A stretch of 64,000 nucleotides of DNA from Posidonia oceanica (Eukaryota; Streptophyta; Magnoliopsida; Alismatales; Posidoniaceae), in assembly GCA_037176725.1 (NCBI GenBank), contig JAZBRS010000037.1:11488001-11552000 (forward strand). The letters run 5' to 3'. The translations under genes and the position numbers were made by a program. Under the pieces are notes generated by a model. It ran no database searches. It saw only the letters and a list, made by a program, of their open reading frames with translations, and was not told the DNA's origin. Shown piece after piece: positions 58,873-64,000 of this stretch. Position 1 is the stretch's first letter; the number at the start of each line of letters is the position of its first letter.

Positions 58873-59801
58873 ATGGGTTATCCTACTCTGGTCACCCCCA
58901 TGCACTGCTCAGATGCCTTGCGAGAGTGGGTTGGCAAACTCACTGAAGCCGACCGCGAAAAGCTGCGCACATGGGGTATTTCCTTCAAGCTTCTGAAAGC
59001 AGCAGACATTGAAGTAAGCCAGCATCTCCTATGCGCTGCAGCAAGGTTCTAGAAGCTAGCGCATCATGTCTTCCGCTTCGGCAGGACAGAGCTGACTCCC
59101 ACGTTGGAGGAGGTGCACCGGATCTGCGGCTTCTCCAAGATCATGGGACCTCCAATCTTTATGAGGCGCAACGAGTACACCGCGGTCCTGAGCCAACTGA
59201 CTGGGCTCTCTGCCAAAGGCTGCCAGCAAAGGTTAATCTACATCAGCGGGCCCACGCCCCTACTTCGCCTAGAATATTTTGACGCAGTTATGGAAAAGCG
59301 TGCTGAACTCGGAGACGAACTGTGGCTTCGGGGATTCGTCACCCGCTTTCTAGGCAAGCTGATCTTCACGCATGGTCGGATGATGGTTGCGATCGAGATT
59401 GCTGAGATTGCACTTGCAGTGGTGACCCACCAGATCAACGTGGCACCAGTCGTCCTTGCAGAAACAAACCGCAGGTTGGACCGCGTCGTGCACCGTTGCC
59501 GCCACTTCCACGGCTGCGGAGCACTTGTGCAAATCTGGCTAGCTGCACACCTGGAGATGGACCTTCTGCACCCTCAGAGGCACGCCATTGAAACATACTG
59601 CAGCAGTGGTCATGCAAGAACTATCAAGAGCGTACCGGAAGAGTACCAGAAGCTATCTGAGCTGACAGATGATGCAGTAACTTGGCGAATCATCCCATTC
59701 GCAGCTGAACCCTTCACCGTCTTCTTCGATTCTCGCGACACGCGACTCGTGGTGTTGCCAGGATTCACCAGGGGTGTAGAGTACCACACTATTCGAGTCT
59801 G
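58873..59801 (+). pseudogene. DUF7745-like ORF downstream of integrase (element 3), interrupted
   Basis: Frame starting MGYPTLVTPMHCSDALREWV, with one in-frame TAG at 59050-59052 (after AAARF, probably once Trp), then open to the LTR of element 4 at 59802; the last residues before the stop at 59835 are LTR-encoded. The pattern resembles the plant DUF7745 family as I remember it: FRFGRTELTPTLEEV, FLGKLIFTHGRMMV, ETNRRLDRVVHRC, LVQIWLAAH, WRIIPF and VVLPGFTRGVEYHTIR. Sense orientation after integrase is the place of env-like genes in other plant retroelements. No signal peptide or membrane segment is evident, so I do not call it an envelope. Function unknown. Confidence 0.6.
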
Positions 59802-62800
59802 TAGTAATCCCAATCAGAATCAGGCTTACTATTAGCGGCTAAGTCCGAGGAGGAGGGCTCAACTCGAAAACACTTAAAACAGAGGAGAAAAGATAAGAAA
59901 AGATGAAGATAAGACAATTCAGAGTAGCCACCGTGTCTATTATCGGGAGATAAGGAAAATCGGGGAAATGCGTGAGTTAACACGCAAAACCAAGCAAGAA
60001 ATGCAAAGCAAAGCAATGCGAAGGGAAACAAATGCAAATGAATGCAAATGAGATGACTCATGCCTAGAATAAGGGCAATATGGTCATTACGGGCCAAAAG
60101 ACTGGGCAAGGACTCCTGTTACGTGCGGGGAAGGTGTTAGGCACCCCCGACATGCCCGAGAATCGGTCTTTCTAGGCTTACGCTCGCATACACAGGGAAA
60201 TGCAGGTTTGAATGCCTAAATGCCAATGAATGCTCATAGGTGTGCTTTAAGTGGTGGGATGCAAAGCAGGAAAGTAAACGTGCAGTCTAAGTGCTCAGCA
60301 ACGCTGTCTGTGTTCCGAACCGGGCGAAACTTGGCTCGTGAGAACTCCAGGCAGTAAGCATCACTGCCCTATATGCAAATGCAAGCGAAAAAGCAAAACG
60401 ACGGTAAAACCAAGCAATGCAGGCAACATGCAAAGGAAAACGGCATAAGACACGCAAAACAATGCGAGAAGCGGAAGCAGCATGCAAAACGGTGTAAGAA
60501 AACAAGATCGGCACGCAAAACGGTGCGAGAAAGCAAAGCAGTACGCAAAATGGCGCTAGAAAGCAAAGCGGCATGCAAAACGGTGCAGAAAGACAAAGCG
60601 GCACGCAAAACGGTGTCAAAAGCAGAGCGGGCACGCACAACGGTGCCAAAACAGAGCGGGCACGCAAAACGGTGCCAAAAGACAAGACGGGCACGCAAAA
60701 CGGTGCCGAAGACAGAGCGGCATGCAAAACGGTGCCAAAACAGAGCAGGCACGCGAAACGGTGCCAAAAGCAAAGTGGGCACGCAGAACGGTGCCAAAAG
60801 CAAAGCGGGTATGCAAAACAGTGCCAAAAGCAAAGCGGGCACGCAAAACGGTGCCAAAGACAGAGCGGGCATGCGAAACGGTGCCAAAAGCAAAGCGGGC
60901 ACGCAAAACGGTGCCAAAAGCAAAGCGGACACGCAAAACGGTGCCGAAGACAGAGCAGCACGTAAAACGATGTCAAAAGCAAAGCGGGCACGCAAAACGG
61001 TACCAAGAGCAAAGCGGGCACGCGAAACGGTGCCAAAACCAGAGCGGGCACGCAAAACGGTGCCAAAAGCAAAGCGTGCACGCAAGACGGTGCCAAAAGC
61101 AGAGCGGGCACACAAAACGGTGCCTAAAGCAAAGCAGGCACGCAAGACGGTGCCAAAACAGAGCAGGCACGCGAAACGGTGCCAAAAACAAAGCGGAATA
61201 AAACATCGACAAAGCTATGCAGATGCAAATGCAAATAGGGAAGACAAGAGAAGCGAAAGGAGAAGCAAGCAGTGCGTGTGTGAGAACAGACACTGTTTAA
61301 GGGCCACGCAGAGTAGGTGTGAAGACCTACAATGGGGAAGATAAGCAAGTGGAAGGATCACCTCCATTTTATAACTGTTTCCCACTAAACCATCCCACGA
61401 TATTTCTCGCACGCTGCCCAAAGCTCGCAGTGCGATCGGATCGTGGAAAAGGGGGAAGAAAGTTGTAATTAGTGGCGAATCCAGGGGAAACACAACACAA
61501 AGCACTTGAGAATACACGAAAAAGGGGAGCAGAGCTGATAGATAAGAAGAGGAAGTCCTATTCTACATGTTCGAGGAAACAGAAAGCGAAAACGATGCGT
61601 GCAATGCGAATGGTGTGCAAATGAATGCTGTGCAGGGGTTCAGGAGGACTTACCTAGGAAATCTGAAGCCTGATCTAAGATCTGCTTGGTCCATGCTGAA
61701 GAGCGCTCCGCCGGGGTCGTCTAGGTAGCTTGGTTGAGAAGATCCAACGGTCGGATCGGAAGATATCCTAGCTTCAAGGCAGAGGGGCCAGAATAGGGGA
61801 GAAGAATGGATCTAGGTGTACAGGAGGTCCTAGGGGTGTGCAAAACAGGTCCTCCCCTGTGAATGGGAGCTAAGAGTGTTTAAGTGTGTGCAAGGATGCC
61901 AGAATGCAAGAATGCATGAGTGCAATGCGTGCAAAATGCAAGAAAAGACCTAAGGATGATTTTTCAGAAAATTGGGGACTTAAATGCAATTTTTGAAAGA
62001 ATAGGGGTCTAAATGCAAAGAATTTGAAAAGTTTGGGGCTTTTTATGCAGGATTTTTGGAAATTGAGGGGTCTAAGTGTGATTTTGCAAGATGCAGGGTT
62101 CAAAATGCAACCTAATAAGGTAAACATGCATTGGAATAAGCTTTGCAATCATATGGAGGATCTATATGCAATTTTAAAACATGCAGGGGTTGAAATGCAA
62201 TTTTGTAAGAAAAATGCAAGCTAAATGCATGCTATGCATGATGCAGAGGACCTATGTGCAAAATCAGGAAGCAAGAGCTAGGCATGCAATGCAGTAAATG
62301 AAGGATGCAAACAGAATGCTTGAAAACAGATCAGGGGACCATGATGCAAATAGTGCAAAGATCAGGACTTAACAGCAACTTAATAAGATAACAGCAAGCA
62401 TTTAGATGGCATTTAACAACTAAAGGAACTAATTGCAAAAATAAAAACATGCTGGGGCAAACAGTAAAGCATAGCAAGTTATATTGAACCAAGAACGGAC
62501 TGATATGCAAATATAGCAACTTACTGGACTAGATCTAAAGAAATACAATTAAACCACAACAACAGAGGACCAATATGTAATAACAGAAACATGCAGGGCT
62601 TAATTTAAAAGACAACTAAAGAAAATGAACAGCATGTGGATGACAGTGCAAATAGGCAAGAATGTAGACTTTAATTGCAATTCAATATGATTTTAAATCA
62701 GAATGAAATGAATCTTAAGCTGATCTGGACCTAGATGCAATATTAGAAACTTATAATGATAACAATGCAATGTAGGAAAATATGATAAGTTAAAGAAAAA

Positions 62801-64000
62801 AATAAAAAAACAGTGGCAGATGGTTGCTTACAGGGGTTTGCCGGAGCTCATCGGCGGCTTCTCTGGATCGGTGGAGGAGGGGTCGGCGCGGCGCGGGCTG
62901 GGTGCGAAGGAGTTCGACGTGGTGTGGTGGAGGCGGGGGAGGTCCGGCGAGGCGTCGGTGGCGGCGGAAGCTCGCGGGAGTGCTGCTGTTGTTGGAGCGC
63001 CGGCGACCGGCGCCGGAGAAGAAGGAGGGTTCGGCGAGCTCGTGCGGGCGGCATAGGCGACGAAACGCCTCGAGGAAAAGCCGAGGAGCAAGAGGAGGAA
63101 GAGGAGAATCCGGAGGAGGCTTCTTTCACCTGCTGCGCACGCTGGAGAGGGCCACCCACCTAGGTGGCTTTCGGTCAGCCGAAGGGAAGTGGAGACGGCG
63201 CGGAGAGGCGGCTGCTGCTGCTGGGGTGGCTCGGGGACGTCGCCGGAGGTCCAAGGTGGAGGACGGAGCTTCCAAAAGCGCGTTCCACAGCCCGAAGCAG
63301 GATCTGGTTCAGATGAGCTCTTGCTGTGAAGGCCGAGGTGGGTACGGCGATGTGCGGCGTTCCAGGCCGAGCCAAGGGCACGGGCGGCTAGGTGGTTGTC
63401 TGGGGAGCGTGTGGGAAGAAGCGGAAGTGAATTCCACTGAGCGTGGAGGGAGTTATGGAGGTTTGAAGTTTTCGGGCAAAAATAGGACCCAAGTGTTTGT
63501 AGTGGAATGCGGTGGCTGTGGGAGGTCTCGTGGTGAGATGTTGGGTGGGTTGTGAAGGTGGGAGCTTGGTGAGTACGATGGTGGAGTTTGGGAATTTTTG
63601 GATGCCTGTAGTGGAAGTTCTTCAATGGAGCATGTGTGTTGGAAGCTTTTGGAGAGAAAATGGGTTCAAATGGTCTGTTTTTTTCGTGAATTCTTGGGTT
63701 GCTTGGCTTCTTTCTTCTGGTGGAGTGCACAAGGGAGAGAGGAAGGTCTGTGGGTGAATTCTGGATCTCTCCTGATGTGCTGCCCCTTGGTTCCACTCGT
63801 TTCTTGGGTTATGGCTTGGGTTCGGGCACTTGAGTGCCAAGGAGGGGTGGTGGCAGGGCTCTGGTGGCACGGCCGTGGCGGGCGGCGCATGCCGGTCTGG
63901 ACTGGTGCAGGTGCGAAGGACGGTCAGGTCTAGTGGTGTGTGCAGTGGGTTGGGAGTAGGGTGGCTGAGAAAAGAGATAGCAGACAGAGAGGAGAAAGAG
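59802..64000 (-). repeat. Element 4 3' LTR (partial, runs off the window)
   Basis: Begins tgtagtaatcccaatcag like the LTRs of A and 2, but no PBS precedes it; instead it abuts the DUF7745-like frame, so 59802 is the outer (3') end of a minus-strand element. Same internal order: hairpin core (60050-60200), minisatellite (60440-61200), donor-like TAG|GTAAGT read on the minus strand near 61648-61656, AT-rich array (61920-62810), GC-rich block (62810-64000). The U3 end and the rest of the element lie to the right. Confidence 0.88.
60440..61200 (-). repeat. 30-bp minisatellite, about 25 copies (element 4 LTR)
   Basis: Largest array of the LTR minisatellite in the window, with units such as gcacgcaaaacggtgccaaa plus about ten bases. 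It gives long Lys/Arg-rich and Ala/Cys/Phe-rich ORFs on both strands that are not genes. Confidence 0.92.

Larger units (their letters stand above)
43549..59801 (+). mobile_element. Element 3: Tat/Ogre-type retrotransposon with an extra 3' ORF (plus strand, partial)
   Basis: 5' LTR 43549-47069, PBS 47071-47090, leader 47091-48215, a single gag-pro-pol frame about 48216-57349 with one frameshift near 53347 and about 15 in-frame stops, a non-coding spacer 57350-58872, and a DUF7745-like frame 58873-59801. That frame is cut by the insertion of element 4. The 3' LTR (expected to start TGTAGACACCC) is not seen and should lie beyond element 4. The left end sits in family III sequence. Confidence 0.88.

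Noticed and set aside
60373..61344. Long Lys/Arg-rich ORF (323 codons), with Ala/Phe/Cys-rich ORFs on the opposite strand, and similar ones near 2167-2578, 17221-18137 and 26834-27323
   Set aside because: They lie on the LTR minisatellite; a 30-bp repeat without stops gives open frames in several phases. The peptide is only a translation of the repeat, and frames are open on both strands.
62813..63933. Ala/Arg/Gly-rich and Pro/Ser-rich ORFs (up to 322 codons) near the right end
   Set aside because: They occupy the GC-rich U3 block of element 4's LTR, with equivalents in each related LTR that share no frame. They are composition artefacts.

Overview
The window is nuclear DNA of a flowering plant (probably a eudicot) and is made almost entirely of large Ty3/gypsy LTR retrotransposons of the Tat/Ogre type, nested in one another. 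I see no host gene, rRNA, tRNA or CRISPR array. The Tat assignment rests on gene order (gag, aspartic protease, reverse transcriptase, a degenerate RNase H, a second 'archaeal-type' RNase H, integrase), on a primer binding site fitting the 3' end of a plant tRNA-Arg, and on very long LTRs (3.5 to 6 kb). The species cannot be fixed from sequence alone. A DUF7745-like reading frame recalls proteins I associate from memory with pomegranate and grape, which is only a weak hint.

Layout. 1-7386: 5' end of element A (minus strand), with 5' leader 1-1570, PBS 1571-1590 and LTR 1592-7386; its coding part lies left of the window. 7387-22628: element 2 (minus), with integrase cut by element A, then aRNH, RH, RT, PRO, gag, leader, PBS 16699-16718 and LTR 16720-22628. 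22629-43548: an older, apparently gag-only family ('family III', minus) arranged as two copies sharing one LTR (36413-40495); a solo LTR (26214-34897, target duplication GCGGC) sits in its leader. 43549-59801: element 3 (plus), with LTR 43549-47069, PBS 47071-47090, one long gag-pro-pol frame to 57349, and an extra DUF7745-like frame after integrase. 59802-64000: 3' LTR of element 4 (minus), inserted in that extra frame and running off the window.

Inferred order of events: family III tandem first; then element 2, the solo-LTR parent and element 3 landed in it; then element A landed in element 2 and element 4 in element 3. All coding copies are dead. Elements 2 and 3 each show a single frame of about 8 to 9 kb from gag into integrase (in element 2 cut within integrase), broken by one frameshift and several stops, mostly of the kind expected from 5-methylcytosine deamination.

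The most interesting structures are: (1) seven copies of a strictly spaced 57-58 bp double-hairpin module (half-site GCGTCCAAC) in the element 3 LTR; (2) a DUF7745-like ORF in the env-like position; (3) a tandem repeat that includes the primer binding site; (4) an LTR with a PBS on one side and a polypurine-like tract on the other; (5) a 1349-bp near-identical triplication in the solo LTR; (6) a hairpin core conserved in all six LTRs of three families; and (7) stop codons at identical pol positions in two separate elements.
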